Shown: in pieces, positions 49,893-59,015 of the stretch | How positions within the stretch are numbered: position 1 is the first letter of the stretch | Layout: each line of letters opens with the position of its first letter | Assembly: GCF_004117855.1 (NCBI RefSeq) | Contig: NZ_QWBW01000020.1 | Span: 30,277 to 94,276 of the forward strand | Source: Modicisalibacter coralii | Lineage (GTDB): Bacteria > Pseudomonadota > Gammaproteobacteria > Pseudomonadales > Halomonadaceae | Direction of reading: 5' to 3' | DNA length: 64,000 nt | Program-made: the position numbers and the translations under genes | Notes under the pieces: model-generated | Seen by the model: only the letters and a program-made list of their open reading frames with translations | Databases searched by the model: none | What the model was told of the DNA's origin: nothing

Positions 49893-50047
49893 GCGAGCGG
49901 GATGAAGCGGGCGTCGCCACGCCGCAAGGCGCCCGGCGCACAGGAACCGCAGCATATGGGGTATATGTGAGGATTCCGACCGGGCTGGCGTTCCAGCACC
50001 GCGCAACGCAGCGATTCGCCCGTGCAGGCATTTGTGCAGTGTTTCCT
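49873..50047. mobile_element. 175-bp TIR element, copy 1
   Basis: Ends AGGAAGCGCTGAACAAAT and ATTTGTGCAGTGTTTCCT are 18-bp inverted repeats matching at 15 positions. The inner sequence near the right end (minus strand AAATGCCTGC ... GCGAATCGC) recurs in the copy at 62308. No ORF inside. It covers the kinase 3' end and most of the 198 bases before mtlK. Confidence 0.8.
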
Positions 50048-50090
50048 TTACGTCTGACAACCCGGTTGCGGCCGGCTCGAGGAGACTGCG

Positions 50091-51569
50091 ATGACTGCAC
50101 TGACCAACGACACCCTGACCGGGCTCGACGCCGCCGTGGCCACGCCGCGCTACGATCGTCGGCAGGTGACGCCGGGCATCGTCCACTTCGGCGTGGGCGG
50201 CTTCCATCGCGCCCACCAGGCGATGTATCTGGACGAACTGATGAATCGCGGCGAGGCGCTCGACTGGGGCATCGTCGGCGTCGGCGTGATGCCCGGCGAC
50301 AAGCGCATGCAGGCGGCCCTGGCGGCGCAGGACCACCTCTATACCCTGGTGGTCAAGCACCCCGACGGCCACTACGAACCGCGGGTGATCGGTTCGATCG
50401 TCGATTATCTCTACGCCCCCGACGATCGCGAGGCGGTGATCGAGCGCATGGCCGACCCGGCGACGCGGATCGTCTCGCTGACCGTTACCGAGGGCGGCTA
50501 CAACTTTCATCATGTCACCGGCGACTACGACCTGAGCCAGCCCGACGTCGCCCACGATCTGGCCGAGCCCGAGGCCCCGCGCACCACCTTCGGGCTGGTG
50601 GTCGCCGCCCTGCGGCGGCGGCGCGAACGTGGCATCGCGCCGTTCACGGTGATGTCCTGCGACAACATCCAGGGCAACGGCGACGTCGCCCGCAAGATGT
50701 TCACCGCCCATGCCCGGGCGCTCGACGCCGAGCTGGGGGCGTGGATCGACGCCGAGGTGAGCTTTCCCAATGCCATGGTCGACCGCATTACCCCGGTGAC
50801 CACGGCCGACGACATCGCCGCGCTCGCCGAGCGCTTCGGCGTCGACGACCGCTGGCCGGTGGTCTGCGAACCCTTCACCCAGTGGGTGCTCGAGGATCAC
50901 TTCCCGCAGGGCCGCCCGCCGTTCGAGCGGGTCGGCGTGCAGATGGTCGACGACGTGATCCCCTATGAGCTGATGAAGCTGCGCCTGCTCAACGCCAGCC
51001 ACCAGGCGCTGACCTACTTCGGCTATCTGGCCGGCTACCGTTACGCCCACGAGGTCTGTCAGGATCCGCTGTTCGTCCGGTTCCTGCTCGACTACATGAC
51101 CCTCGAGGCCACGCCGACGCTCGCGCCGGTGCCCGGCGTCGATCTCGCCGACTACCGGCAGACGTTGATCGAGCGCTTCGCCAACCCCGAGATCCGCGAC
51201 ACCCTGGCGCGTCTGTGCGCCGAGAGTTCCGACCGGATTCCCAAGTGGCTGCTGCCGGTGATCCGCGAGCAGCTCGAACGTGGCGGCGAGATCCGCCGCA
51301 GTACCGCGGTGGTGGCCAGCTGGGCGCGCTATGCCGAGGGCGTCGACGAGCAGGGCGAGCCCATCGAGGTGGTCGACCGGCTCAAGGACGAACTGATGGC
51401 GCTGGCCGGGCGCAACCGCGAGACACCCACGGCGTTCATCGAGAACCGCCAGTTGTTCGGCGACCTGGCCGACGAGGCGCGCTTTCGCGAGACCTATCTC
51501 GAGGTCCTGACGCGGCTCCACGACAAGGGCGCGCGAGCCACCCTCGAGGCGCTGGTCGATGCGCGCTGA
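50091..51569 (+). CDS. mtlK: Mannitol 2-dehydrogenase
   Basis: Oxidises D-mannitol (and often sorbitol or D-arabitol) to D-fructose with NAD. The 492-residue member of the polyol-specific long-chain dehydrogenases has the NAD-binding FGVGGFHRAHQAM, DNIQGNGDVARKM, NAMVDRITP and the catalytic lysine/asparagine/histidine motif MKLRLLNASHQAL at about 303-315. GAGGAGACTGCG precedes the ATG. It is separated from the upstream genes by the 175-bp element, which may affect operon expression. xylB follows after 90 bases. Confidence 0.95.
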   Translation: MTALTNDTLTGLDAAVATPRYDRRQVTPGIVHFGVGGFHRAHQAMYLDELMNRGEALDWGIVGVGVMPGDKRMQAALAAQDHLYTLVVKHPDGHYEPRVIGSIVDYLYAPDDREAVIERMADPATRIVSLTVTEGGYNFHHVTGDYDLSQPDVAHDLAEPEAPRTTFGLVVAALRRRRERGIAPFTVMSCDNIQGNGDVARKMFTAHARALDAELGAWIDAEVSFPNAMVDRITPVTTADDIAALAERFGVDDRWPVVCEPFTQWVLEDHFPQGRPPFERVGVQMVDDVIPYELMKLRLLNASHQALTYFGYLAGYRYAHEVCQDPLFVRFLLDYMTLEATPTLAPVPGVDLADYRQTLIERFANPEIRDTLARLCAESSDRIPKWLLPVIREQLERGGEIRRSTAVVASWARYAEGVDEQGEPIEVVDRLKDELMALAGRNRETPTAFIENRQLFGDLADEARFRETYLEVLTRLHDKGARATLEALVDAR

Positions 51570-51659
51570 GCATGACCGGGCGGGCGGCTTGCAATCGCTG
51601 GCGTCTACCCTTGTACTGAAAGGCTCGCGAACGGGACGCGGGTGGATAAGGAGTCGGGC

Positions 51660-53156
51660 ATGTATCTAGGGGTCGATTGCGGCACCCAGAGCACCAAGGT
51701 GGTGATCGTCGATGCCGAGCGCGCGACGATCGTCGGCGAGGGCAGCCGGCCTCATCGGCTGGTCGAGGGCGACGGCGGGCGTCGCGAGCAATCGGTCGAC
51801 GACTGGCTCGACGCCCTGCGCGGGGCCTTCGCCGAGGCGGTGGCCGCGGCGGGCATCGATCCCGGCTCGATCCGCGCCATCGGCGTCTCCGGCCAGCAGC
51901 ACGGCATGGTCGCGCTGGATGCCGAGGGCGAGCCGGTGTACCCGGCCAAGCTGTGGTGCGATACCGAGACGGCGCTGCACAACGAGTCGCTGATCGAGAC
52001 GCTGGGCGGGCCGCAGGGCTGCATCGACAAGCTGGGGCTGCTGCTGCAGACCGGCTACACCGCGTCGAAGGTAGCCTGGCTGCGCGAGTGCCATCCCGAG
52101 GCCTATCGGCGCATCGACACCCTGCTGCTGCCCCACGACTATCTCAACTTCTGGCTCACCGGCCAACGGGTCACCGAGTGTGGCGATGCCTCGGGCACCG
52201 GCTACTTCGACACCCGGGCGCGTCGCTGGCATCACGAGGTATTCGCGGCCGTCGCCCCCGAGCTCGATCCGCACCACGTGCTGCCGCGGCTGATCGACTC
52301 CCGGGAGCCGGTGGGCCGGGTGCGTCCCGCCGTGGCCCGCGAGCTGGGGCTCGCCGACGACGTGCTGGTCGCCAGCGGCGGTGGCGACAACATGATGGCG
52401 GCGATCGGCACCGGCAACATCGCCCCGGGGCTGGTGACGCTGAGCCTGGGCACCTCCGGGACGGTGTGCGCCTACGCCGAGGCGCCGGTGATCGATGCCG
52501 ACGGCATGGTCGCCAACTTCTGTGCCAGCAGCGGCGGCTGGCTGCCGCTGGTCTGCACCATGAACGTGACCTCGGCGACCACCCGGGTGCGCGAGCTGTT
52601 CGGGCTCGACGTGGCCGCCTTCGGCGAGCGGGTGGCGGCGGCCCCGGTAGGCGCCGACGGGGTGATGGTGATGCCGTTCTTCAACGGCGAACGGGTGCCC
52701 GCCCTGCCACATGCCACCGCCAGCTTCGTCGGCCTGACCAGTCTCAACACCAGCGTCGACAACCTGTGCCGGGCGGTGGTCGAGGGCGCCACCTTCGGCA
52801 TGCGCTACGGGCTCGAGCTGCTCGGCCCGCTGGCCGCCGACGCCAGTCAGGTGCGGCTGGTCGGTGGCGGTGCCAAGAGCCCGGTATGGCGGCAGATCGT
52901 CGCCGACGTGCTGGACGTGGAGGTGGTCTGCCCGACGATCACCGAGGCCGCCGCGCTGGGGGCGGCGATCCAGGCGGCCTGGTGCGAATCCGCCGAGCGC
53001 GGCGACCAGGCGTCGCTGGCGGCACTCTGCGAACGGCTGGTGAGTCTCGACGAACAGACCCGGACCCGGCCCCGCAGCGAGCCCCGAACGCGTTATGATG
53101 CCCTCTATCGACGCTACCGGCAGGCGCTGGCCGAGCGCTACGCCATCGCGCCGTGA
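51660..53156 (+). CDS. xylB: Xylulokinase
   Basis: Phosphorylates D-xylulose to xylulose-5-phosphate. The 498-residue FGGY-family kinase shows YLGVDCGTQSTKVVIVD, the SGQQHGMVALD substrate block, KLWCDTET, the catalytic Asp in SASGTGYFD-type context (CGDASGTGYFDTR) and the second ATP motif ARLVGGGAKSPVWRQI-like (VRLVGGGAKSPVW). The start at 51660 has AAGGAG upstream; a GTG six codons earlier is less likely. In this operon it would use xylulose from arabitol or xylitol oxidation. Confidence 0.94.
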   Translation: MYLGVDCGTQSTKVVIVDAERATIVGEGSRPHRLVEGDGGRREQSVDDWLDALRGAFAEAVAAAGIDPGSIRAIGVSGQQHGMVALDAEGEPVYPAKLWCDTETALHNESLIETLGGPQGCIDKLGLLLQTGYTASKVAWLRECHPEAYRRIDTLLLPHDYLNFWLTGQRVTECGDASGTGYFDTRARRWHHEVFAAVAPELDPHHVLPRLIDSREPVGRVRPAVARELGLADDVLVASGGGDNMMAAIGTGNIAPGLVTLSLGTSGTVCAYAEAPVIDADGMVANFCASSGGWLPLVCTMNVTSATTRVRELFGLDVAAFGERVAAAPVGADGVMVMPFFNGERVPALPHATASFVGLTSLNTSVDNLCRAVVEGATFGMRYGLELLGPLAADASQVRLVGGGAKSPVWRQIVADVLDVEVVCPTITEAAALGAAIQAAWCESAERGDQASLAALCERLVSLDEQTRTRPRSEPRTRYDALYRRYRQALAERYAIAP

Positions 53157-53244
53157 CCGCCGGCGAATTCGACAGGTGCCGATGCCCCTGCGTGGGGCCC
53201 CGATCGGGACCGTCTCCATTGATCGACATGCAGGACGATACGTC

Positions 53245-54198
53245 ATGACCCAACTCGACGCGCTGAAACGCCTCTCCATGGTGGTCGCCGACACCGGCGA
53301 CCTCGACGCCATCCGTCGCTATCAGCCGCACGACGCCACCACCAACCCGTCGCTGATCCTCAAGGCCTTCGATCTCGACGGCTATCAGGCCCTGATCGAC
53401 GAGACCCTGGCCGCGGTGAAGGCCGAGGTGGCCGACCCCGACGCGCGCATCGAAGAGGCGGTGGACCGGCTGTCGGTGGCGATGGGCAGCGAGATCACCA
53501 AGCTCGTGCCGGGGCGCGTTTCCACCGAAGTCGCGGCCAAGCTCTCCTTCGACGAAGCGGCCAGCATCGACAAGGCCCACCACCTCATCTCGCTCTACGA
53601 GAAGCAGGGCGTCTCCCGGGATCGCGTGCTGATCAAGCTCGCCTCGACCTGGGAAGGCATCCGCGCCGCCGAGAAGCTCGAGAAGGAGGGCATCAACTGC
53701 AACCTGACGCTGCTGTTCTCGGATGCCCAGGCCCGCGCCTGCTTCGAAGCCGGCGTCTACCTGATCTCGCCCTTCGTGGGCCGCGTCACCGACTGGTACA
53801 AGAAGGCCACCGGCACCGAATCCTACGCGCCGGACGAAGACCCGGGGGTCAAGTTCGTGCGTGGCGTGTGCGACTATGCCAGCCGCTACGGCTACCAGAC
53901 CGTGGTGATGGGCGCCAGCTTCCGCAACACCGACCAGATCCTGGCGCTGGCCGGCTGCAACCGCCTGACCATCTCGCCGGCCCTGCTGGAAGAGCTCTCC
54001 TCCACCGAGGGCGAGGTGACGCGCAAGGTCACCGACCAGAGCGATCGCGCCGAGCACCCGGGCCGGATCGAGGAAGCCCGGTTCCGCTGGGAGCACAACG
54101 AGGATGCCATGGCGACCGAAAAGCTCGCCGAAGGCATTCGTACCTTCGCCGCCGACCAGAAGAAGCTGGAAGGGCTGCTGGCCAAGCGCCTCGGCTGA
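53245..54198 (+). CDS. tal: Transaldolase (type 1, TalB-like)
   Basis: Transfers a dihydroxyacetone unit from sedoheptulose-7-P to glyceraldehyde-3-P. The 317-residue protein has the N-terminal DATTNPSLILKAF and the Schiff-base lysine Lys131 in RVLIKLASTWEG, and the C-terminal LSPALLEEL-like region (ISPALLEELSSTEGEV). Its placement after xylB suits the entry of Xu5P into the pentose phosphate pathway. AGGACGATACGTC precedes the ATG. A hairpin terminator follows. Confidence 0.96.
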   Translation: MTQLDALKRLSMVVADTGDLDAIRRYQPHDATTNPSLILKAFDLDGYQALIDETLAAVKAEVADPDARIEEAVDRLSVAMGSEITKLVPGRVSTEVAAKLSFDEAASIDKAHHLISLYEKQGVSRDRVLIKLASTWEGIRAAEKLEKEGINCNLTLLFSDAQARACFEAGVYLISPFVGRVTDWYKKATGTESYAPDEDPGVKFVRGVCDYASRYGYQTVVMGASFRNTDQILALAGCNRLTISPALLEELSSTEGEVTRKVTDQSDRAEHPGRIEEARFRWEHNEDAMATEKLAEGIRTFAADQKKLEGLLAKRLG

Positions 54199-54225
54199 TA
54201 CGCCTTTTCGCTTTCAAGACCCACG

Positions 54226-54254
54226 CACCCGGCCCTGCGCCGGGTGTCGTCGTT
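54226..54254 (+). terminator. Terminator after tal
   Basis: CACCCGGC-CCTGC-GCCGGGTG, an 8-bp stem followed by TCGTCGTTT. It lies between convergent tal and the monooxygenase gene. Confidence 0.7.
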
Positions 54255-54270
54255 TCCGGGGGAGCGAGAC

Positions 54271-55269
54271 TCAGGCGCTCTGCCATACCTCGGCCAGGAT
54301 CTCGAAGGAACGCCGCCGGTCCCGGTGGTCGTAGACGTCGGTGACGACCATCAGTTCGTCGGCCTGGGTTTCTTCCAGGAAACGCTCCAGCCCCGCCTTG
54401 ACGGTCTGTGGACCGCCGACCACCGCGGCGCCCAGGTTCTGCGCCACCGCCGCGCGCTCCTGCGGCGTCCAGTCGAGCGCCTCGACCGGCGGCAGCGCCA
54501 CGGTGCGCCGACCGCGAATCAGATTGAGAAACTTCTGTTGCGAGGTCGTCGCCAGGTAATCGGCGTGGTCGTCGTTGTCGGCGGCGATCAGCGGCATGCC
54601 GACCATGGCGTAGGGTGCATCGAGCACCGCGGAGGGCTGGAACTGGGTGCGGTAGAGATGCAGCGCCTCGAACAGATAGCCGGGTGCGAACTGCGCGGCG
54701 AAGGCGAACGGCAGCCCCAGGCGGGCGGCGAGCTGGGCGCTGAACCCGCTCGAGCCGAGCAGCCAAAGGGGCACGTGGGTGCCCTGGCCGGGGACCGCCT
54801 TGACGCGCTGGTCCGGCGTGGCATCGCCGAGATAGCGGCGCAGTTCGTCGAGACGGTCGGGGAAGTCGTTGACCCCGGCGTAGGGATCGCGACGCATCGC
54901 CGCCATGGTCGCGCCGTCCGAGCCCGGCGCACGACCCAGTCCCAGGTCGATGCGTCCGGGATAGAGGGTTTCCAGGGTGCCGAACTGTTCGGCGATCATC
55001 AGCGGCGGATGGTTGGGCAGCATGATGCCCCCGGAGCCCACCCGAATGCGCGAGGTGGCGCCGGCGACATGGCCGATCAGCACGCTGGTCGCGGCGCTGG
55101 CGATGCCGTCGATGTTGTGATGCTCCGCCAGCCAGTAGCGAGTGAAGCCCAGGTCGTCGACCTGGCGGGCCAGGTCGACGCTGTTGTCGAAGGTCTCGCG
55201 GATGCTGCCGCCCTGGCGGATCGGCGCCAGGTCGAGCACGGAGAGCGGTGTTTGGGCGAGTCGGGACAT
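54271..55269 (-). CDS. Luciferase-like flavin-dependent monooxygenase (LLM family)
   Basis: The 332-residue protein is of the bacterial luciferase-like superfamily (YhbW/MsnO8-like): [59 protein letters not shown] and [15 protein letters not shown]. Such enzymes use FMNH2 or F420 with O2. The substrate is unknown. The ATG at 55269 is chosen because GAGG lies five bases upstream; a GTG two codons earlier lacks one. It is downstream of the TPR gene on the same strand, separated by 96 bases, and may or may not belong to that operon. Confidence 0.9.
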   Translation of the reverse strand: MSRLAQTPLSVLDLAPIRQGGSIRETFDNSVDLARQVDDLGFTRYWLAEHHNIDGIASAATSVLIGHVAGATSRIRVGSGGIMLPNHPPLMIAEQFGTLETLYPGRIDLGLGRAPGSDGATMAAMRRDPYAGVNDFPDRLDELRRYLGDATPDQRVKAVPGQGTHVPLWLLGSSGFSAQLAARLGLPFAFAAQFAPGYLFEALHLYRTQFQPSAVLDAPYAMVGMPLIAADNDDHADYLATTSQQKFLNLIRGRRTVALPPVEALDWTPQERAAVAQNLGAAVVGGPQTVKAGLERFLEETQADELMVVTDVYDHRDRRRSFEILAEVWQSA

Positions 55270-55365
55270 GGGCACCTCGGTGAAGACGGGAGAGTCGTTA
55301 GTCGGCTCAATATTTCTTCACTCTGGGGGCGTATGCCCGACAACGCAAGGTCTGCCGTCGGCCGC

Positions 55366-56040
55366 TCAGTCCAGTGCCTCGAGCAGTTCGTGGATCTGCG
55401 CGCGACGTCCCTGGTCGGCCACCTCGCGGCCCGGGCGTGGCGCCGCCTGTAGCGCCTTCTGCAGTGCCCGGCGGGCCTCGGCGTCGTGGCCCTGGTCGTG
55501 CTGGTAGTCGCCCCAGAAGTAGAGCGGGTCGATGCCGTCGGGGTCGAGCGTCAGTCCCTTCTGCAGCATCACCTTGGCCTTGTCGTCGTCGCCGAAGCCG
55601 ATCGGCCAGCCGGGCACCTGATAGTAGAGGGCGCCGAGGCTGGTATAGGCCGAGCCTTCGAGGGCATTGGCGTCGAGCGACAGTGCCTTCTCCAGATCGC
55701 CCTTGGCCTCCTTGACCAGTGACAGGGCGCCCAGGCCGCCCTTGGCACCGGCCTCGCTGCTGCGAATGATGCCCGCCCAGATGTAGAGTTCGGCGGCGCC
55801 GGGGTGGGCGTCGATCAGTGCCCGGGCTCGCTGGTAGAGCTGATCGAAGCCGTCGACACGCCGCTCTTCGGGGGTCTTGTACTGGATCTGCGCCCAGCGG
55901 CTCTGCAGCTCGTGGACGCCGCCGGCGACGGTATCGCTGATTGCCGAGGCGGCGTTCGATAGACCGAGTGTCAGGCCGACGAGGGCGGCGATGGCCGCGC
56001 CGCGGCGGGCGTGACGATGGATTCGGGATGTGGCGGACAT
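55366..56040 (-). CDS. Exported TPR-repeat protein of the hemolysin-like/acyl-AMP operon
   Basis: The 224-residue precursor has a signal peptide (about 1-34, ALVGLTLGLSNAASA). The mature part is helical with TPR-like units: YKTPEERRVDGFDQLYQRARALIDAHPGA region, AKGDLEKALSLDANALEGSAY, and KAKVMLQKGLTLDPDGIDPLYFWG. The start at 56040 is set by GGAG seven bases upstream; an ATG two codons earlier overlaps that site. It is 29 bases after the SDR stop. I do not recognise a more specific family; a periplasmic scaffold or transport-associated role is possible. Confidence 0.75.
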   Translation of the reverse strand: MSATSRIHRHARRGAAIAALVGLTLGLSNAASAISDTVAGGVHELQSRWAQIQYKTPEERRVDGFDQLYQRARALIDAHPGAAELYIWAGIIRSSEAGAKGGLGALSLVKEAKGDLEKALSLDANALEGSAYTSLGALYYQVPGWPIGFGDDDKAKVMLQKGLTLDPDGIDPLYFWGDYQHDQGHDAEARRALQKALQAAPRPGREVADQGRRAQIHELLEALD

Positions 56041-56068
56041 GAGCATTCTCCGGCGTTCTCGTTGCGTG

Positions 56069-56854
56069 TCAGGGGCGGCTGGCAAAGCGCTGGATGGTGG
56101 CGAGCTGACGGCGCAGCGCCCGGTCGACGAGGCCGGGCACCACGGCGTTGAGGCGCACGAAGAGCCGTTCCGGCCAGCCCAGGTGGCGGTCGGCGGCACG
56201 CTGGTCGACCGCGCGGACGATCGCCTCGGCGACCCGCTCGGGGTTGTCCATGGCGTTGCCCAGTTCGGCGTTGAGGGCATCGACCGTGGCATCGTTCATC
56301 GCCGTGCGGGTGGCCCGCGGGGCGACGTAGTGAACGTGAATCGCGGTGTCGGCGAGCTCACGGCGCAGGGCCTGCGAGAAACCGCGCAGTGCGGCCTTGC
56401 TGGCGCAGTAGCTGGCGTAGCCGGGATAGCCGATGGCGCCGAAGGTCGAACCCAGGTTGACGACCCAGGCCTCGTCGGCGGCCTTGAACAGCGGCAGCAT
56501 CGCCTGGGTGAGCTGCAGCGTGGCGGTGACGTTGAGCGAGATCAGCTCACTCACGCTCTCCGGCGACTGATGGGCGAACAGCCCGAAGCGGTTGACGCCG
56601 GCGGCGTTGATCAGCATGTCGATGTCGAGTTCGCGGGCGGTCTCGACCAGACCCCGGCGGGCCTCGGCGTCGCACAGGTCGACGGCCCGCCAGTCGGCGT
56701 CTGTCGGCAGTTCGTCGACCAGTGCCTGCAGCGCCGCCGGGTTGCGGCCCACCAGCAGCAGTCGCGCGCCGCGGCGTGCCAGTTCGCCGGCCAGGGCGCG
56801 ACCGATACCGCCGCTGGCGCCGGTGAGAAGAATGCGTCGATCAGACCAGTGCAT
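56069..56854 (-). CDS. Short-chain dehydrogenase/reductase of the hemolysin-like/acyl-AMP operon
   Basis: The 261-residue SDR has the NADP-type LLTGASGGIGRALAGELARRG at 9-29 with an arginine in position to bind the phosphate (VGRNP), NAAGVNRFG, catalytic Ser in VNLGSTFGAIG and the YxxxK in SYCASKAALRGF. The sequence resembles the broad fatty-acyl or ketoacyl reductase-like SDRs. Its ATG overlaps the upstream gene by 14 bases. It probably acts on a product of the oxidase encoded just before it. Confidence 0.9.
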   Translation of the reverse strand: MHWSDRRILLTGASGGIGRALAGELARRGARLLLVGRNPAALQALVDELPTDADWRAVDLCDAEARRGLVETARELDIDMLINAAGVNRFGLFAHQSPESVSELISLNVTATLQLTQAMLPLFKAADEAWVVNLGSTFGAIGYPGYASYCASKAALRGFSQALRRELADTAIHVHYVAPRATRTAMNDATVDALNAELGNAMDNPERVAEAIVRAVDQRAADRHLGWPERLFVRLNAVVPGLVDRALRRQLATIQRFASRP

Positions 56855-59015
56855 GGCCGAGTGCCTCCGTGGGATCGCCGCCGGCGTCGAGCCCGCGGAA
56901 CATCGCCCCGTAGAGGCGATAGACCATGTTGGCGGTGTCGATCACCGCCTGCAGATCGGCCGCGTCGTCGAGGCGGTCGATCAGCCCCTCGAAGAACGCC
57001 AGATGGCCGACGTCGAGATCGCCGTGGGACTCGAGGTAGTGAAACGCGCCCTCGGGCAGCCCCAGGCCGTCGCGGATCGCGCCGGCGGCGCGGGTGGCCA
57101 GCGCGGTACTGGTGCCCTCGAGGACGAAGACCATGCCGAAGAAGCCCACCGGATTGTCGTGGGCGATGACGTCGCGCACGTGGCGCACCATCAGCTCGGT
57201 GGCCGGTGCCGGCTGGCTGGCGGCCGCATGGTCCGGGTCGCCGCCCGCGTTGCGGATGTCGTCGAGGATCCAGCGCTGGTGGCCGTACTCCTCCGCGATG
57301 TACTCGACCAGCGCGCCACGCAGCCACTCGAGGCGCTCGGGGAGGCGTGCGCCGCAGGCCATCATCAGCGGCACGGTGTACTTGACGTGGTGGTAGGCCT
57401 GGCCGAGGAAGGCGAGGTACTCGTCGTGGCTGATGCGCCCCTCCAGAGCACGTTGAAGGATCGGGGCGGCGAGCAGCCAGGTGCGCGAGTCGGCGGTGGC
57501 CTGCTGAAGGCGTTGATAGGGGCTCATGGGGTCTCCTCCGGGGAGTGATGGGCCGGAATGGGGAACAGCGGCAGCGTCGAGCGGGGCCTCGAGCCAGTCG
57601 CGATGGCGCGCGGCCAGCGCCTCGCGGCGCAGCCGGCCGTTGGCGGTGATCAGGCCTTCGGTGGCGCTGAAGGGGGCGGCACGACGCCAGTGGGTGATTC
57701 GCGCATAGTCCGGTAGCCGGGCATTGGCCGCGGCGACGGCCGTCGCGAGGCGCGTCTCGTCGAGATCGGCGCGTGCCGGCACCAGCAGGGCGCGATTGGC
57801 GGGCAGGGCCTCGCCGTGCACCCAGGCCTGGGCGATGGCCGGCTCGGCGGTGAGTTCGGCCTCGACCCAGGCCGGGTCGACGTTGCGCCCGTAGGCGGTG
57901 ATGAACAACTGTCGGCGCCGCCCCTCGAGAATCAGGTGCCCGTCTTCCCAGCGTGCCAGGTCGCCGGTGGGCCAGGCCGTGGGCATCGGCGATGCGTCGC
58001 CCAGATAGCCGAGCATCAGGTTGCCGGCGACGTGTATCTCGCCGTCGTCGGCGAGGGTCAGGCGGGCGTGGGGCAGCGGGCGCCCCAGGCTGCCGGGACG
58101 ATTGTCGCCGGGGCGGTTGAGGGTCACTACCGAGGCACACTCGGAAAGACCATAACCTTCGAAGACCGGCCAGCCGGCGGCGTGGGCCGCTTCGAGCAGG
58201 CTCGGCGCCACCCGGGCGCCGCCCACGGCGATGAAGCGTGCCTCACGGTTCGTCGATTGCCGCGACGTGGCGAGCAGCGCCTCGAGCAGTTGCGGTACCA
58301 GGATCAGACTGTGGGGGCGGTGTGTCTCGAGCTGGCGGTGGGCGAGGGCGACGTCGAAGCCGCTGGCGCCCTGCCAGCCGAGCGTCGCCAGGCCGGGCAG
58401 CACGCTCGTGGCACCCAGCCACAGGGGCGCGTAGAGCCCGCCGATGTTCTCCAGCAGGGTGGCCAGCGGCAGCATGGCCAGATGGCGCTGCACGCCGCAC
58501 TCGTCGGCCACCTCGGCCAGGCTCTCGGCGACGCGCAACGGGGCCTCGGCGTCCAGGCACACACCCTTGGGCGCGCCGCTGGTGCCGGAGGTGAAGGTGA
58601 CCTTGACGGTCCCGGTCGGCAACGGGGGCGGCGCATCGACCCCGCGTTGCCACAGCGCCGCATCCGTTCCGGGGCTGAAGCCCAGCGCCTCGCCGAGTGC
58701 GGATGGGCCGATCAGGGTGTCGAGCCCGGCCTGGTCGGCAACGTGCGTCAGTTGCGTGGCCGAGAAGAAGCCCGGCAGGGGCACGTTGACGATACCGGCG
58801 AACAGCAGCGCCAGGTCCCAGAGCGCCCAGTCGACGCCGTTGTCCAGCGCCAGGCCGACGCGGCTGGCGTCGGCGGCACGCAGGCGGGCGATGCGAGCCT
58901 CGATCTCGGCGATCAGCGAGGCGTAGTCCACTCGCCGTTCGGCACCCTCGAGTGCGAGGTGCTGCGGGCGCGATCGCGCCAGATCCGCAAGGCGGCGATA
59001 AAAGCGCTCAGACAT
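56841..59015 (-). CDS. Acyl-adenylating enzyme joined in frame to a haem-oxygenase-like diiron protein
   Basis: The open frame gives 724 residues. Residues 1-496 are an AMP-binding enzyme: P-loop FTSGTSGAPKGV, GYGLSECAS, GDLARWEDGHLILEGRRRQL, and the C-terminal ANGRLRR, where the usual catalytic A10 lysine is arginine. Residues 497-724 are a TenA/haem-oxygenase-like (iron-containing redox, UndA-related) domain with EEYGHQRW and HYLESHGDLDVGHLAFF as diiron ligands. The second part has its own start and Shine-Dalgarno at 57527. Codon third-position GC suggests that a single-base shift near 57560-57600 removed the stop between two original genes. The start at 59015 has GGGAG upstream; an ATG at 59045 lacks one. 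It overlaps the hemolysin-like gene by eight bases and the SDR gene by fourteen. Confidence 0.8.
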   Translation of the reverse strand: MSERFYRRLADLARSRPQHLALEGAERRVDYASLIAEIEARIARLRAADASRVGLALDNGVDWALWDLALLFAGIVNVPLPGFFSATQLTHVADQAGLDTLIGPSALGEALGFSPGTDAALWQRGVDAPPPLPTGTVKVTFTSGTSGAPKGVCLDAEAPLRVAESLAEVADECGVQRHLAMLPLATLLENIGGLYAPLWLGATSVLPGLATLGWQGASGFDVALAHRQLETHRPHSLILVPQLLEALLATSRQSTNREARFIAVGGARVAPSLLEAAHAAGWPVFEGYGLSECASVVTLNRPGDNRPGSLGRPLPHARLTLADDGEIHVAGNLMLGYLGDASPMPTAWPTGDLARWEDGHLILEGRRRQLFITAYGRNVDPAWVEAELTAEPAIAQAWVHGEALPANRALLVPARADLDETRLATAVAAANARLPDYARITHWRRAAPFSATEGLITANGRLRREALAARHRDWLEAPLDAAAVPHSGPSLPGGDPMSPYQRLQQATADSRTWLLAAPILQRALEGRISHDEYLAFLGQAYHHVKYTVPLMMACGARLPERLEWLRGALVEYIAEEYGHQRWILDDIRNAGGDPDHAAASQPAPATELMVRHVRDVIAHDNPVGFFGMVFVLEGTSTALATRAAGAIRDGLGLPEGAFHYLESHGDLDVGHLAFFEGLIDRLDDAADLQAVIDTANMVYRLYGAMFRGLDAGGDPTEALGHALV
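57524..57546 (-). promoter_or_regulatory. Internal ribosome binding site and start of the diiron-oxidase part
   Basis: On the minus strand GGAGGAG ends five bases before ATG 57527. In the next frame a TGA overlaps this ATG (ATGA), the usual pattern of two coupled genes. A stand-alone 228-residue oxidase could be made from here. Confidence 0.75.

Noticed and set aside
49176..51521. 781-codon minus-strand frame opposite mtlK
   Set aside because: Antisense shadow; mtlK on the plus strand has all family motifs. The frame also runs through the TIR element.
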